Positions 54,533-63,813 of a stretch of DNA of 64,000 bases are shown here, piece by piece (the first letter of the stretch is position 1; each line of letters opens with the position of its first letter). The stretch is taken from NCBI RefSeq assembly GCF_014268505.2, contig NZ_JABWQP020000001.1:1240001-1304000 (forward strand), given 5' to 3'. The notes under the pieces were generated by a model that ran no database searches, had not been told where the DNA came from, and was given only the letters and a program-made list of their open reading frames with translations. Source of the DNA: Pseudomonas khorasanensis (GTDB lineage: Bacteria > Pseudomonadota > Gammaproteobacteria > Pseudomonadales > Pseudomonadaceae). Position numbers and translations under genes: made by a program.

Positions 54533-55054
54533 ATGAGCCTCAACGAATTGAACACTTTCCCCGGCGTCACCGCCACGCCAGACAGCGCAACCCGCAACTT
54601 CGTGTTCAACCACACGATGCTGCGCGTCAAGGACATTACCCAATCACTGGACTTCTACACCCGAGTCCTGGGCTTTTCCCTGGTCGAAAAGCGTGATTTC
54701 CCGGAAGCCGAGTTCAGCCTGTACTTCCTCGCGCTGGTCGATAAAGCGCAAATCCCGGCTGATGCCGCTGCGCGCACCGAGTGGATGAAGTCGATTCCCG
54801 GCATTCTCGAGCTGACTCACAACCATGGCACGGAAAACGATGCCGACTTCGCTTATCACGACGGCAATACCGATCCGCGTGGCTTTGGCCACATCTGCAT
54901 TTCGGTGCCGGACATCGTCGCCGCGTGTGCACGTTTCGAAGAGCTGGGTTGTGATTTCCAGAAACGCCTGACCGATGGCCGGATGAAGAGCCTGGCGTTC
55001 ATCAAGGATCCGGATGGCTACTGGGTCGAGATTATTCAGCCTGCGCCGCTGTAA
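54533..55054 (+). CDS. gloA: Glyoxalase I (lactoylglutathione lyase)
   Basis: A 173-residue metalloenzyme that converts the methylglyoxal-glutathione adduct to S-lactoylglutathione. Its four metal ligands can be placed: His in FNHTMLRVKD, Glu in LELTHN, His in GFGHICISV and Glu in YWVEIIQP. TGGAGG lies six bases before ATG 54533. The length is that of the longer (zinc-type, Pseudomonas GloA3 or eukaryote-like) glyoxalases, not the 135-residue nickel type, because of an insert around residues 70-90. Cytoplasmic. Confidence 0.93.
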   Translation: MSLNELNTFPGVTATPDSATRNFVFNHTMLRVKDITQSLDFYTRVLGFSLVEKRDFPEAEFSLYFLALVDKAQIPADAAARTEWMKSIPGILELTHNHGTENDADFAYHDGNTDPRGFGHICISVPDIVAACARFEELGCDFQKRLTDGRMKSLAFIKDPDGYWVEIIQPAPL

Positions 55055-55073
55055 CTGTCGCCACAGAACACCT

Positions 55074-55160
55074 GTAGGAGCGAGCCTGCTCGCGAAGGCG
55101 CCCGATCATCCACCATCATTGTTGAATGACACCGCTATCGCCAGCAGGCTGACTCCCACA
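55074..55160. repeat. Half-decayed REP, family B
   Basis: An intact right arm (55074-55096) is followed 40 bases later by a degenerate left arm (55137-55160, AGCAGGCTGACTCCCAC with mismatches). The order of the arms is the reverse of the other copies. Confidence 0.7.
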
Positions 55161-55181
55161 CATGGATTTGTGTGAGGCATA

Positions 55182-55211
55182 AAAAAACCCATGATCGCTC
55201 ATGGGTTTTTT
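55182..55211. terminator. Bidirectional terminator between gloA and ahpF
   Basis: AAAAAACCCATGA and TCATGGGTTTTTT around loop TCGC, with A and T tracts, ending both convergent genes. Confidence 0.9.
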
Positions 55212-55228
55212 CGTTTTCGGCCTGGCAG

Positions 55229-56791
55229 TTACGCGGGTGCCGAGGTGCGGATCAAGTGATCGAATGCACTCAGCGAAGCCTTGGCGCCCTCACCCACTGC
55301 GATCACGATCTGCTTGTAAGGCACGGTGGTCACGTCGCCGGCCGCGAAGATGCCGGGGATCGACGTCTCGCCGCGGTTATCGACAATGATCTCGCCGCGC
55401 GGCGACAGTTCGATGGTGCCTTTGAGCCAATCGGTGTTAGGCAGCAGACCGATCTGCACAAAGATCCCTTCCAGCTCGACCGTGCGCAGCTCATCGCTGG
55501 TGCGATCCTTGTAGCGCAGGCCGTTGACCTTCTCGCCGTTGCCGGTCACTTCGGTGGTTTGCGCACTGGTGATCACGGTTACGTTCGGCAGACTGTTCAG
55601 CTTGCGTTGCAGCACGGCGTCGGCACGCAGTTGTACGTCGAACTCGAGCAGCGTTACGTGCGACACGATACCGGCCAGATCGATGGCCGCTTCAACACCG
55701 GAGTTACCGCCACCGATCACAGCTACACGCTTGCCCTTGAACAGCGGGCCGTCGCAGTGCGGGCAGTACGCCACGCCTTTGTTGCGGTATTGCTGCTCGC
55801 CCGGGACGTTCATTTCACGCCAGCGTGCGCCGGTTGCGAGAATCACGCTCTTGGCTTTCAAGGTCGCGCCACTGGCAAAGTGAACTTCATGCAGGCCGCC
55901 GTTCTGGCTCGGGATCAGCTTGTCGGCGCGCTGCAGGTTCATGATGTCGACGTCGTACTGCTTGACGTGTTCTTCCAGTGCCGTGGCCAGTTTCGGGCCT
56001 TCGGTTTCCTGCACCGAGATGAAGTTCTCGATGGCCATGGTATCGAGCACCTGACCGCCGAAACGCTCAGCCGCGACGCCGGTGCGGATGCCTTTGCGTG
56101 CGGCATAAATGGCCGCCGAAGCGCCGGCCGGGCCACCGCCAACCACCAGCACGTCAAAGGCTTCTTTGGCGCTGATCTTCTCGGCTTGACGCTCAATGGC
56201 GCCGGTGTCGAGCTTGGCGAGGATTTCTTCCAGGCCCATGCGGCCCTGGCCGAAGTTTTCGCCGTTCAGGTAGAGGCTCGGTACAGCCATGATCTTGCGA
56301 TCGTTGACTTCGTCCTGAAACAGCGCGCCGTCGATGGCGACGTGGCGGATGTTCGGGTTGAGCACGGCCATCAAGTTCAGCGCCTGGACGACGTCCGGGC
56401 AGTTCTGGCAAGACAGCGAGAAGTAGGTTTCGAAGTTGAACTCGCCTTTGAGCGAGCGGATTTGTTCGATGACTTCAGCACTGGCTTTCGATGGGTGACC
56501 GCCGACTTGCAGCAAGGCCAGTACCAGCGAGGTGAACTCGTGGCCCATCGGGATACCGGCGAAACGCAGACTGATGTCAGCGCCCGGGCGGTTGATCGAG
56601 AACGATGGCTTGCGTGCATCGTCACCGCTGTCGATCAAAGTAATTTGGCTCGAAAGACTGGCAACGTCTTTCAGCAGTTCCAGCATCTCACGGGATTTCG
56701 CACCGTCGTCGAGGGATGCAACGATCTCGATCGGTTGGGTGACCCGTTCCAGGTACGATTTCAACTGGGCTTTAAGATTGGCGTCCAACAT
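55229..56791 (-). CDS. ahpF: Alkyl hydroperoxide reductase subunit F
   Basis: A 520-residue flavoprotein disulfide reductase that passes electrons from NADH to AhpC. The N-terminal double-thioredoxin domain has its redox pair Cys128/Cys131 (LSCQNCP). FAD and NAD sites ([28 protein letters not shown]) flank the second redox pair in AYCPHCDGP near 345, and the C-terminal GIFAAGD binds FAD. The length matches E. coli AhpF. It lies downstream of ahpC on the same strand and is separated from it by a strong terminator, so it is probably expressed by partial read-through or its own promoter. Confidence 0.97.
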   Translation of the reverse strand: MLDANLKAQLKSYLERVTQPIEIVASLDDGAKSREMLELLKDVASLSSQITLIDSGDDARKPSFSINRPGADISLRFAGIPMGHEFTSLVLALLQVGGHPSKASAEVIEQIRSLKGEFNFETYFSLSCQNCPDVVQALNLMAVLNPNIRHVAIDGALFQDEVNDRKIMAVPSLYLNGENFGQGRMGLEEILAKLDTGAIERQAEKISAKEAFDVLVVGGGPAGASAAIYAARKGIRTGVAAERFGGQVLDTMAIENFISVQETEGPKLATALEEHVKQYDVDIMNLQRADKLIPSQNGGLHEVHFASGATLKAKSVILATGARWREMNVPGEQQYRNKGVAYCPHCDGPLFKGKRVAVIGGGNSGVEAAIDLAGIVSHVTLLEFDVQLRADAVLQRKLNSLPNVTVITSAQTTEVTGNGEKVNGLRYKDRTSDELRTVELEGIFVQIGLLPNTDWLKGTIELSPRGEIIVDNRGETSIPGIFAAGDVTTVPYKQIVIAVGEGAKASLSAFDHLIRTSAPA

Positions 56792-56817
56792 ACGGGCGAT
56801 TTCCTATATTTGAGGCG

Positions 56818-56852
56818 AAAAAAAGCCCGAGCGAATCTCGCCCGGGCATTTT
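56818..56852 (-). terminator. Strong terminator between ahpC and ahpF
   Basis: On the minus strand GCCCGGGCGA and TCGCTCGGGC form a stem with one mismatch, then a run of seven T. It ends ahpC transcripts and limits read-through into ahpF, whose start is 27 bases further on. Confidence 0.9.
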
Positions 56853-56915
56853 TATTGGGCGGTGCAGCTAACTTATGAAGGTGCGGCGTGCCGCCCCGTG
56901 TTGCCTGTCACAGAC

Positions 56916-57479
56916 TTAGATCTTGCCGACCAGGTCCAGGGACGGAGCCAGAGTGGCCTCGCCTTCTTTCCACTTGGCTGGGCAAACTTCGCCTGGGTGA
57001 GCAGCGACGTACTGAGCAGCCTTGATCTTGCGCAGCAGCTCGGAAGCGTCACGGCCAACGCCGCCATCGTTCAGTTCAACGATTTTGATCTGGCCTTCAG
57101 GGTTGATCACGAAAGTGCCACGATCCGCCAGACCAACTTCTTCAATCAGCACGTCAAAGTTGCGGGAGATGACGTGGGTCGGGTCGCCGATCATGGTGTA
57201 CTGGATTTTGCCGATGGCTGGCGAAGTGTTGTGCCAGGCTGCGTGGGCAAAGTGGGTGTCGGTCGAAACGCTGTAGATCTCTACGCCCAGCTTCTGGAAA
57301 GCGTCGTAGTTGTCAGCGAGGTCTTCCAGCTCGGTTGGGCAAACGAAGGTGAAGTCGGCTGGGTAGAAGAATACGACCGACCACTTGCCCTTCAGGTCAG
57401 CGTCCGATACTTCAACGAAATTGCCGTTTTTGAAAGCGGTAGCATTGAACGGTTTTACTTGGCTGTTGATGATAGGCAT
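56916..57479 (-). CDS. ahpC: Alkyl hydroperoxide reductase subunit C (2-Cys peroxiredoxin)
   Basis: A 187-residue peroxiredoxin that reduces alkyl peroxides, hydrogen peroxide and peroxynitrite. The peroxidatic Cys47 is in [16 protein letters not shown] and the resolving Cys166 is in GEVCPAKW. It is reduced by AhpF, encoded downstream. GGAG is seven bases before ATG 57479. The upstream region has an inverted repeat that could be an OxyR site. Confidence 0.97.
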   Translation of the reverse strand: MPIINSQVKPFNATAFKNGNFVEVSDADLKGKWSVVFFYPADFTFVCPTELEDLADNYDAFQKLGVEIYSVSTDTHFAHAAWHNTSPAIGKIQYTMIGDPTHVISRNFDVLIEEVGLADRGTFVINPEGQIKIVELNDGGVGRDASELLRKIKAAQYVAAHPGEVCPAKWKEGEATLAPSLDLVGKI

Positions 57480-57580
57480 TGATGACTCTCCGTCAGGGGT
57501 TGTGAATTCGATGGGTGAATCCTACCCATTCACAGGACGGAAGGCTCATTGGCAAACCTGATGCTGCTGATTTGTTTTCG

Positions 57581-57603
57581 CTATTAGCCGCTTGTATTAA
57601 TAG
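57581..57603. promoter_or_regulatory. Inverted repeat upstream of ahpC, possible OxyR site
   Basis: CTATTA and TAATAG, a perfect six-base inverted repeat with an 11-base gap, about 100 bases upstream of ahpC. OxyR half-sites are ATAG/CTAT elements, so this is a candidate; the spacing is not the canonical one and the site also adjoins the recombinase gene end (57617). Confidence 0.4.
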
Positions 57604-57616
57604 AAGAAAACGATCT

Positions 57617-58552
57617 CTAGGTTTGATCCGGTTTATCCATGATCCGAGCCATCCCCTGGAACGGGTTGACCTCAACATAGCGCATTGCCGATTTCATGTC
57701 TTTCCATCCGACGTATGTCATCAGCGACTTGAGATCCCAGCCGCTTTGATGCGCCCAGGTTGCAAAACCGCGACGCAACGAATGACTTGTGTAGCCAGCG
57801 GCGGCAATTCCGGCGCGCTGTAAGGCCTGGCGCAGCAAGGGAATAATACTGTTGGCGTGCAAGCCCTCCTCGCTCAGATTGCCCCACCGGTCGATGCTGC
57901 GGAAAACCGCGCCGCGCACCAATGCCGCTTCAGTGATCCAGTCGACGTAGCCTTGCACCGGGCACAACTTCAACAGCGCCGGCGCCTGGTAGGTCTGGCC
58001 AAGGTTTTCCCGGTCGCTTTTGCTGCGCGGCAAATACAGCGTGATTCCCTTGCCGGCATGGGCCTGCACATGCTCGATCTGCAAGCGACACAACTCATCG
58101 CTGCGAAAGCCTCGCCAGAACCCCAGCAAAATCAGCGCACGATCCCGATAGGCCTTCAAGGTCGGGCGGTCCTGCTCTTGACGAGCGGTCTGCGCCTCCT
58201 GCTCGAGCCAATCGACCACGCGCTGCAGATCCTGCAGTTGCAATGGCTCGGCCTGTTTTTCCTGCGCCGGATGCAACGCGCGGATCCCTTTGAACACCTT
58301 GCGCACCACCGGCGCCTTGGTCGGATCGGCAAAGCCCTGACTGTTGTGCCACTGCGCCAGTGCCGAAAGGCGCAACTTCAACGTGTTGATCGACAACACC
58401 CCAGCGTGCTCGACCAGATAACGCGCAACGCTATCGGCCGTCGCCGGCAGAAAACCGCCCCATGTCACCTCGAAATGCTCAATGGCTGCGCGATAGCTGC
58501 GGCGGGTGTTGTCACGGGTGGCGGCTTGCAGATAGCGATCGATATCGCTCAT
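57617..58552 (-). CDS. Tyrosine recombinase (site-specific integrase)
   Basis: A 311-residue integrase. The start MSDIDRYLQAATRDNTRRSYRAA (ATG 58552) is chosen by its SAM-like core-binding domain; longer frames to 58654 add unlikely residues. The catalytic set is visible: Arg in GFWRGFRSDEL, His-x-x-Arg in TSHSLRRGFATW, Trp/His region VGWKDMKSAM and the nucleophile Tyr in SAMRYVEV. No integron, phage or plasmid genes are next to it. It is divergent from a KfrA-like gene, a pair that may be a long-resident unit. Substrate site unknown. Confidence 0.85.
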   Translation of the reverse strand: MSDIDRYLQAATRDNTRRSYRAAIEHFEVTWGGFLPATADSVARYLVEHAGVLSINTLKLRLSALAQWHNSQGFADPTKAPVVRKVFKGIRALHPAQEKQAEPLQLQDLQRVVDWLEQEAQTARQEQDRPTLKAYRDRALILLGFWRGFRSDELCRLQIEHVQAHAGKGITLYLPRSKSDRENLGQTYQAPALLKLCPVQGYVDWITEAALVRGAVFRSIDRWGNLSEEGLHANSIIPLLRQALQRAGIAAAGYTSHSLRRGFATWAHQSGWDLKSLMTYVGWKDMKSAMRYVEVNPFQGMARIMDKPDQT

Positions 58553-58672
58553 GGGCAGTTTCTCGCTTGCGTACTGATTCAGACAGGCAGAGGCGCATTT
58601 TGCCGCCTGACACTGGGTAATACCAGTATATCCCGCCTCTTGAATGGCCATCATTTCACTTTATTTCTGAAA

Positions 58673-58710
58673 TGGTACACTGCGTACTTTAGTGGCATGT
58701 ACCACAGTAC
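58673..58710. promoter_or_regulatory. Four-box GTAC operator upstream of the KfrA-like gene
   Basis: TGGTACA (58673-58679) and TGTACCA (58698-58704) form a seven-base inverted repeat; further GTAC boxes are at 58684 and 58707. The block lies 18 bases before the KfrA-like start and suits autoregulation by that protein, as KfrA does on plasmids. Confidence 0.5.
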
Positions 58711-58728
58711 GTAAACGTAGGAGTTCAC

Positions 58729-59745
58729 ATGGCCCGTGGCGGCATTACCAAAGCACTGGTGCAAATCGCGCGCACCGCGATTCTGGCCCGAGGCGAACAC
58801 CCGAGCATCGATGCAGTACGCATCGAGATGGGCAACACCGGCTCGAAAACCACGATCCATCGGTACTTGAAAGAACTGGACGACGGTACCCAACCCATTG
58901 AGGCCTCGTCTGAACCGATCGATGATGAACTGAGCGCCCTCGTCTCTCGTCTCGCCCAGCGACTGAAAGAACAGGCGCAGGAGCTTATCGAGCAAGCCCG
59001 CGAGCAATTCGAAGAACAACGCGAAGCGCTGGAAGCAGAGCTGAAGCAGACGCGTCAGGCCCTCGAAAAACTCGAACACGAGCACGACATCCGAGGCGCA
59101 GCGCTGGAACGCGAAGCCGAAACGCTGAGCAACACCCGCTCGATGCTGCAGACCGAACAAACCCGCAATGCCGGGCTGAATCAGGCATTGGCCGATTTTG
59201 AATTGCGCCTGCAGGACAAGGACGAGCAGATCCGTTCCCTGGAAGAAAAACACCTGCACGCCCGCGATGCACTCGAGCATTACCGCAACGCCACCCGGGA
59301 GCAGCGCGAGCAGGAGCAGAGCCGCTACGAGGGGCAAATCCAGCAGATTCAGGCGGAGCTGCGTCAGGCACAGCAAAGCGCACTGGTCCGGCAGGATGAG
59401 ATCACTCAGCTGCACCGCGACAATGAACGCCTGCTCACTGAAAACCGTGGCACCCAGCGCGAGCTGAACCTGCTGCAGGATCAGCTCAAGCAGAGCAATC
59501 AGCGTCAGGATCAGTTACTTGAACAGACGACGCGCATGGACAGCGAGCGCACCCTCCTCCAGGAACGTTTGCGAGTGTCGACACTGGAAAGTCAGGCGCT
59601 CAAGCAAAGCGTCGAGGAGCAGACACTGCTTAATCAGTCGCTGGAAAAGGAATTGATCAAGGCTCAAGCGAATCTGGAAGAAAGCCAGCGTCTGGCGGCT
59701 GCCGTTGCGGCAGCGCCAGATTCGGCCACACCGAAGAAGGCTTAA
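58729..59745 (+). CDS. KfrA-like DNA-binding protein with long coiled coil
   Basis: A 338-residue protein. Residues 1-60 form a KfrA N-terminal DNA-binding domain ([35 protein letters not shown]). From about residue 70 to 320 nearly everything is heptad-type coiled coil rich in Glu, Gln, Leu and Arg. KfrA proteins are plasmid stability and segregation factors that form filaments and repress their own promoter; a chromosomal copy may organise DNA or control the divergent recombinase. TAGGAG precedes ATG 58729. Its stop overlaps that of gorA (TTAA). Confidence 0.85.
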   Translation: MARGGITKALVQIARTAILARGEHPSIDAVRIEMGNTGSKTTIHRYLKELDDGTQPIEASSEPIDDELSALVSRLAQRLKEQAQELIEQAREQFEEQREALEAELKQTRQALEKLEHEHDIRGAALEREAETLSNTRSMLQTEQTRNAGLNQALADFELRLQDKDEQIRSLEEKHLHARDALEHYRNATREQREQEQSRYEGQIQQIQAELRQAQQSALVRQDEITQLHRDNERLLTENRGTQRELNLLQDQLKQSNQRQDQLLEQTTRMDSERTLLQERLRVSTLESQALKQSVEEQTLLNQSLEKELIKAQANLEESQRLAAAVAAAPDSATPKKA

Positions 59746-61100
59746 GCGCTGACCGGCGTGCGCATGGTGACGAACTCTTCGGCGGCCGTCGGGTGCACCC
59801 CGATCGTGTCGTCGAAGTCGCGCTTGGTCGCGCCAGCCTTCAAGGCAATCGCCAGGCCCTGCACGATTTCGCCGGCGTCCGGGCCGACCATGTGGCAGCC
59901 AAGGACTTTGTCGGTCCTCGCATCGACCACCAGTTTCATCAAGGTTTTTTCCGGACAGTCAGTCAGGGTCAATTTCATGGGCCGGAAGCGGCTCTCGAAA
60001 ATCACCACTTCGTGACCACATTCGCGCGCTTCTTCTTCGCTCAAACCGACCGTGCCGATGTTCGGCAGGCTGAACACGGCGGTCGGGATCATCTTGTAAT
60101 CCACCGGACGGTATTGCTCCGGTTTGAACAAGCGCCGCGCCACGGCCATACCTTCAGCCAGAGCAACGGGCGTCAACTGCACGCGACCGATGACGTCGCC
60201 CAGCGCCAGAATTGACGGCTCGGTGGTTTGGTACTCGTCGTCGACCTTGATGAAGCCCTTATCGTCGAGCTGCACATCTGTGTTTTCCAGCCCAAGATTG
60301 TCCAGCATCGGACGTCGCCCCGTGGCATAGAATACGCAATCGGCTTCAAGCACGCGCCCATCTTTGAGGGTTGCTTTCAAACTGCCGTCTGGCTGCTTGT
60401 CGATACGCTCGATATCCGCATTGAACTGCAGATCCAGGCCGCGCTTGGTCAGCTCTTCCTGCAAATGCCTGCGCACCGAACCATCGAAGCCACGCAGGAA
60501 CAGGTCGCCGCGATACAGCAACGTGGTGCTCGCACCGAGGCCGTGGAAAATCCCGGCGAATTCGACGGCGATGTAACCGCCGCCAACGACCAGAACACGC
60601 TTTGGCAACTCTTTGAGGAAGAACGCTTCGTTCGAGCCGATCGCGTGCTCGTGCCCCGGGATCTCGGGGATTTGCGGCCAACCGCCGGTCGCGATCAAAA
60701 TGTTTTTCGCGGTGAAGCGTTCGCCATTGACCTCAACTTCGTGCGGCCCGACGATTTTGGCGTGCGCCTCGTGCAACGTCACGCCACTGCTGACCAGCAG
60801 ATTGCGATAAATGCCATTGAGGCGATTGATCTCGCGATCCTTGTTGGCAATCAACGTGGCCCAATCGAAATTCGCCTCGCCCAGGCTCCAGCCAAAACCG
60901 GATGCCTGCTCGAAATCTTCGGCAAAGTGCGCACCGTAAACCAACAGTTTTTTCGGCACGCAGCCGACGTTGACACAGGTTCCGCCCAGGTAACGGCTCT
61001 CGGCCACCGCCACTTTCGCCCCGAAACCAGCCGCAAAACGTGCAGCTCGCACACCCCCGGAACCGGCGCCAATCACATAAAGGTCAAAATCGTAGGCCAT
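59742..61100 (-). CDS. gorA: Glutathione reductase
   Basis: A 452-residue NADPH-dependent flavoenzyme that reduces oxidised glutathione. FAD-binding [10 protein letters not shown] is at residues 11-20, the redox cysteines are Cys42 and Cys47 ([12 protein letters not shown]), the NADPH site is [13 protein letters not shown] and the C-terminal catalytic His-Glu is in VHPTAAEEF. Length fits the family. It is a single gene followed upstream by galU on the same strand, with a terminator between them. Confidence 0.97.
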   Translation of the reverse strand: MAYDFDLYVIGAGSGGVRAARFAAGFGAKVAVAESRYLGGTCVNVGCVPKKLLVYGAHFAEDFEQASGFGWSLGEANFDWATLIANKDREINRLNGIYRNLLVSSGVTLHEAHAKIVGPHEVEVNGERFTAKNILIATGGWPQIPEIPGHEHAIGSNEAFFLKELPKRVLVVGGGYIAVEFAGIFHGLGASTTLLYRGDLFLRGFDGSVRRHLQEELTKRGLDLQFNADIERIDKQPDGSLKATLKDGRVLEADCVFYATGRRPMLDNLGLENTDVQLDDKGFIKVDDEYQTTEPSILALGDVIGRVQLTPVALAEGMAVARRLFKPEQYRPVDYKMIPTAVFSLPNIGTVGLSEEEARECGHEVVIFESRFRPMKLTLTDCPEKTLMKLVVDARTDKVLGCHMVGPDAGEIVQGLAIALKAGATKRDFDDTIGVHPTAAEEFVTMRTPVSA

Positions 61101-61181
61101 TTCTATCTCCTCGGCAGGCCATCAGCATACCCGCAGTCTCTCGCTCGACAAGCATAGCCATGCATATAAGGGCGGAAAATG

Positions 61182-61207
61182 AAAAAGCCACCCGAAGGTG
61201 GCTTTTT
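61182..61207 (-). terminator. Rho-independent terminator after galU
   Basis: AAAAAGCCACC and GGTGGCTTTTT with loop CGAA; T runs on both sides. It separates galU from gorA, which lies downstream on the same strand. Confidence 0.9.
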
Positions 61208-61228
61208 ATTGCAGACGGAACAGGGCTT

Positions 61229-62068
61229 TTAGTAAGCCTTGCCAGTCTTGTAGAAGTTTTCGAAGCAGAAGTTGGTCGCGTCGATGTAGCCTTCAGCGCC
61301 ACCGCAGTCGAAACGCTTGCCCTTGAACTTGTACGCCATGACGCAGCCATTCTGGGCCTGCTTCATCAGGGCGTCGGTGATCTGGATTTCGCCGCCCTTG
61401 CCTGGCTCGGTCTGTTCGATCAGATCGAAGATATCCGGCGTCAGGATGTAGCGGCCGATGATTGCCAGATTCGATGGCGCGTCTTCCGGTTTTGGCTTCT
61501 CGACCATGCTGTGTACACGGTAGATGTCGTCGCGGATCATTTCGCCAGCGATCACGCCGTATTTGTTGGTTTCCTGCGGATCGACTTCCTGGATGGCGAC
61601 GATCGAGCAACGGAACTGCTTGTACAGCTTGACCATTTGGGTCAGCACGCCGTCGCCGTCGATGTTGACGCACAGGTCGTCCGCCAGCACCACGGCGAAC
61701 GGTTCGTCACCGATCAGCGGGCGGCCGGTCAGGATCGCGTGGCCCAGGCCTTTCATTTCGGTCTGACGGGTATAGGAGAACGAGCACTCGTCCAGCAGCT
61801 TGCGGATGCCGACCAGGTATTTTTCCTTGTCGGTGCCCTTGATCTGGTTTTCCAGCTCGTAGCTGATGTCGAAGTGGTCTTCCAGAGCACGCTTGCCACG
61901 ACCGGTCACGATCGAAATTTCAGTCAGGCCCGCGTCCAATGCTTCTTCAACGCCGTACTGGATCAGTGGCTTGTTTACCACCGGCAGCATTTCTTTAGGC
62001 ATGGCTTTAGTCGCTGGCAGGAAGCGAGTGCCGTAACCGGCTGCTGGGAACAAGCATTTCTTGATCAT
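61229..62068 (-). CDS. galU: UTP-glucose-1-phosphate uridylyltransferase
   Basis: A 279-residue nucleotidyltransferase that makes UDP-glucose for LPS core, exopolysaccharide and trehalose metabolism. Signature stretches are FPAAGYGTRFLPATKAMPK at the start, EKPKPEDAPSNLAIIGRY in the middle and FDCGGAEGYI near the end. It matches Pseudomonas GalU in length and sequence character. Cytoplasmic. Confidence 0.97.
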   Translation of the reverse strand: MIKKCLFPAAGYGTRFLPATKAMPKEMLPVVNKPLIQYGVEEALDAGLTEISIVTGRGKRALEDHFDISYELENQIKGTDKEKYLVGIRKLLDECSFSYTRQTEMKGLGHAILTGRPLIGDEPFAVVLADDLCVNIDGDGVLTQMVKLYKQFRCSIVAIQEVDPQETNKYGVIAGEMIRDDIYRVHSMVEKPKPEDAPSNLAIIGRYILTPDIFDLIEQTEPGKGGEIQITDALMKQAQNGCVMAYKFKGKRFDCGGAEGYIDATNFCFENFYKTGKAY

Positions 62069-62326
62069 ATAAGTCCTTGAAAAGGCTGTGTGTACGAGTT
62101 TCGAGGCAGTCTAATCAGGCGGCGTGCGCCTTACAATGCCCCGCGCTGGCTAACCGATGCCAAGATAGAGAAATATTCGCGCCGATAGTTCCATCCGGGT
62201 GTTTCAGCGGCGAGTTCAGCGTAGCTCAAGATCCGGGGAAACTGGATCACCATACGCCAAACCGCCCCCAATGCGAGCGTTTGCCGGTATCATGGCGCCT
62301 TTGAACCAGCGAACGAGACAGACTAG

Positions 62327-62512
62327 ATGGCCGCGGTAAAAATCATCAACGGGTATGTGATCGACAAGAAGGACGGCAAGTGGACGCTGACCACGACCAA
62401 TGGCGAGCACGTCGCCGGGCCTTTCGACAGTGAGCAGATGGCGACGGATGTGGCCTCGGTGTTCACCGACACGCCCGCATCGTCCAAGCGTCGCGGCAAA
62501 GATCAGGACTGA
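62327..62512 (+). CDS. Small conserved hypothetical protein
   Basis: A 61-residue protein from ATG 62327. Composition is hydrophilic, with a beta-like start (MAAVKIINGYVIDKKDG) and a basic tail (SSKRRGKDQD). I know it only as a short gene next to galU in pseudomonads. A clear terminator follows, which supports it being a real transcript. Function unknown. Confidence 0.7.
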   Translation: MAAVKIINGYVIDKKDGKWTLTTTNGEHVAGPFDSEQMATDVASVFTDTPASSKRRGKDQD

Positions 62513-62532
62513 ACCTGTCGCCACACGCCCAG

Positions 62533-62559
62533 GCCCTGCCAATGCGCAGGGCTTTTTTG
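62533..62559 (+). terminator. Rho-independent terminator
   Basis: GCCCTGC and GCAGGGC arms followed by TTTTTT, 20 bases after the small protein's stop. Confidence 0.88.
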
Positions 62560-62651
62560 TGCCTGGTTCACAAACAAGTGGCCATTCGCTATAACCTTTT
62601 CATCGCGCCGCTGTCAGAGCGTTCAGACCCCCACTTGAAGACCACACAAAC

Positions 62652-62939
62652 ATGAACCTGAATAAACTGCAGCCGCTCATTGCGGTATTGGTACTGAGCG
62701 GCTGTGCCACTTCGCAACCCACCTATCTGAACAACGGCGAACAAGGCTTGAGCATCGATTGCTCCGGGGAAGCCAACTCCTGGGCGATGTGCTACGAAAA
62801 AGCCGACGCCTCTTGCGCGGGCACCGGTTACCGCATTGTCGGCACCGACGGCACACCGGCGCCTGAAGAAAGCGACAAAACCCTGGGCGTCGATGTTGGC
62901 AACTACAAGACCCGCAGCGTTGTGGTGGTCTGCAAATAG
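62652..62939 (+). CDS. Small lipoprotein
   Basis: A 95-residue lipoprotein with lipobox VLSGCAT (Cys at residue 19) and a Cys-containing mature part: SIDCSG, WAMCYEKADASCAG and VVVCK give four more cysteines, so disulfides are likely in the periplasm. The GYRIV and KTRSVVVVC strands recall small YajI or YmgD-type beta folds. Function unknown. It is convergent with the next gene, four bases apart. Confidence 0.78.
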   Translation: MNLNKLQPLIAVLVLSGCATSQPTYLNNGEQGLSIDCSGEANSWAMCYEKADASCAGTGYRIVGTDGTPAPEESDKTLGVDVGNYKTRSVVVVCK

Positions 62940-62942
62940 GCC

Positions 62943-63173
62943 TTACATGTGTATTTCAGCGAACTTGATGCCTAATCCCCGGACGACTTCAATCAGATCG
63001 TCGAGCCGATTGAAGGACTCGACTTCGTCGTTGTCGTCCACCAGAAAGTAACTGCGACCTGCACTCTTCTTGAAAAACACGATCCACTCACCGGGATTCG
63101 CAGGGTTCTGGATGACATGGGTGGCAGAGATGAGGCCCTCTGCGTGGCACTCGCGTACGTGCTCTCGCTTCAT
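62943..63173 (-). CDS. Small hypothetical cytoplasmic protein
   Basis: A 76-residue protein; CTGGAG lies six bases before ATG 63173, favouring this over an ATG 16 codons earlier. It has alternating strands and helices (WIVFFKKSAGRSYFLVDDND, DDLIEVVRGLGIKFAEI) as in small KorA/ParC-like folds, but I cannot name a family. No signal peptide. Function unknown. Confidence 0.65.
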   Translation of the reverse strand: MKREHVRECHAEGLISATHVIQNPANPGEWIVFFKKSAGRSYFLVDDNDEVESFNRLDDLIEVVRGLGIKFAEIHM

Positions 63174-63245
63174 CGCGACTCCAGGGACGAAAAAGCCGTC
63201 ACAGCATGACTGTGGCGGCATCGGGTGATGATGTTCGGCAGTTTA

Positions 63246-63602
63246 TCAGCCGGAAATACAGGCGTTCGCGGCTTTCTGCACATCGTGAGGACGAATCGGC
63301 ACGTTGGACATCCGTTCATGCAACTTGATGCTGCTGCCGCCGGCGCGGTCTTCGATATCGAACACTGCCGCCGGGCCTGATGAGAGTTTGCCCGGAACGA
63401 TCACTCGCACGCCCTCCTTGTGCGGCTGCACCTGCAACGCACCGCGGCTGTCGGCGAGTTTGTCGGTCAGGCACTCGGCGTACTCCTGAGGCTTTTTGCC
63501 GGAGATCACGCTCATGGTTGGCAACGTTTCATTGATCTCGGAAACATTTGCGCAACCGGCCATCGCCAGAACCAACGGCACACACACCACACCCCACTTC
63601 AT
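63246..63602 (-). CDS. Lipoprotein of unknown function
   Basis: A 118-residue lipoprotein with lipobox AMAGC (Cys at 17). The mature part holds two further cysteines (AECLTD, NACISG), near its two ends. It is basic and soluble. Start ATG 63602 follows GGAGG. Function is unknown. Confidence 0.75.
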   Translation of the reverse strand: MKWGVVCVPLVLAMAGCANVSEINETLPTMSVISGKKPQEYAECLTDKLADSRGALQVQPHKEGVRVIVPGKLSSGPAAVFDIEDRAGGSSIKLHERMSNVPIRPHDVQKAANACISG

Positions 63603-63813
63603 ACATATCCTCCGTTAAAGACCGTCCGACAGCACAAATGCCGCTTTTTCTCCGGGGTCTTTTGCATTTAACCCGCATACCGCCGCGAATATCTGTTCAA
63701 AATTTGTCAATGCAACGCCCGACGGCCAGATAATAACCCGTGCGGGCTGATAAACTGCGTCCATCAACAAGCTATCGTTTTGATTTTGTAGAAAAAGCCC
63801 TTCTGGAGGCGCC

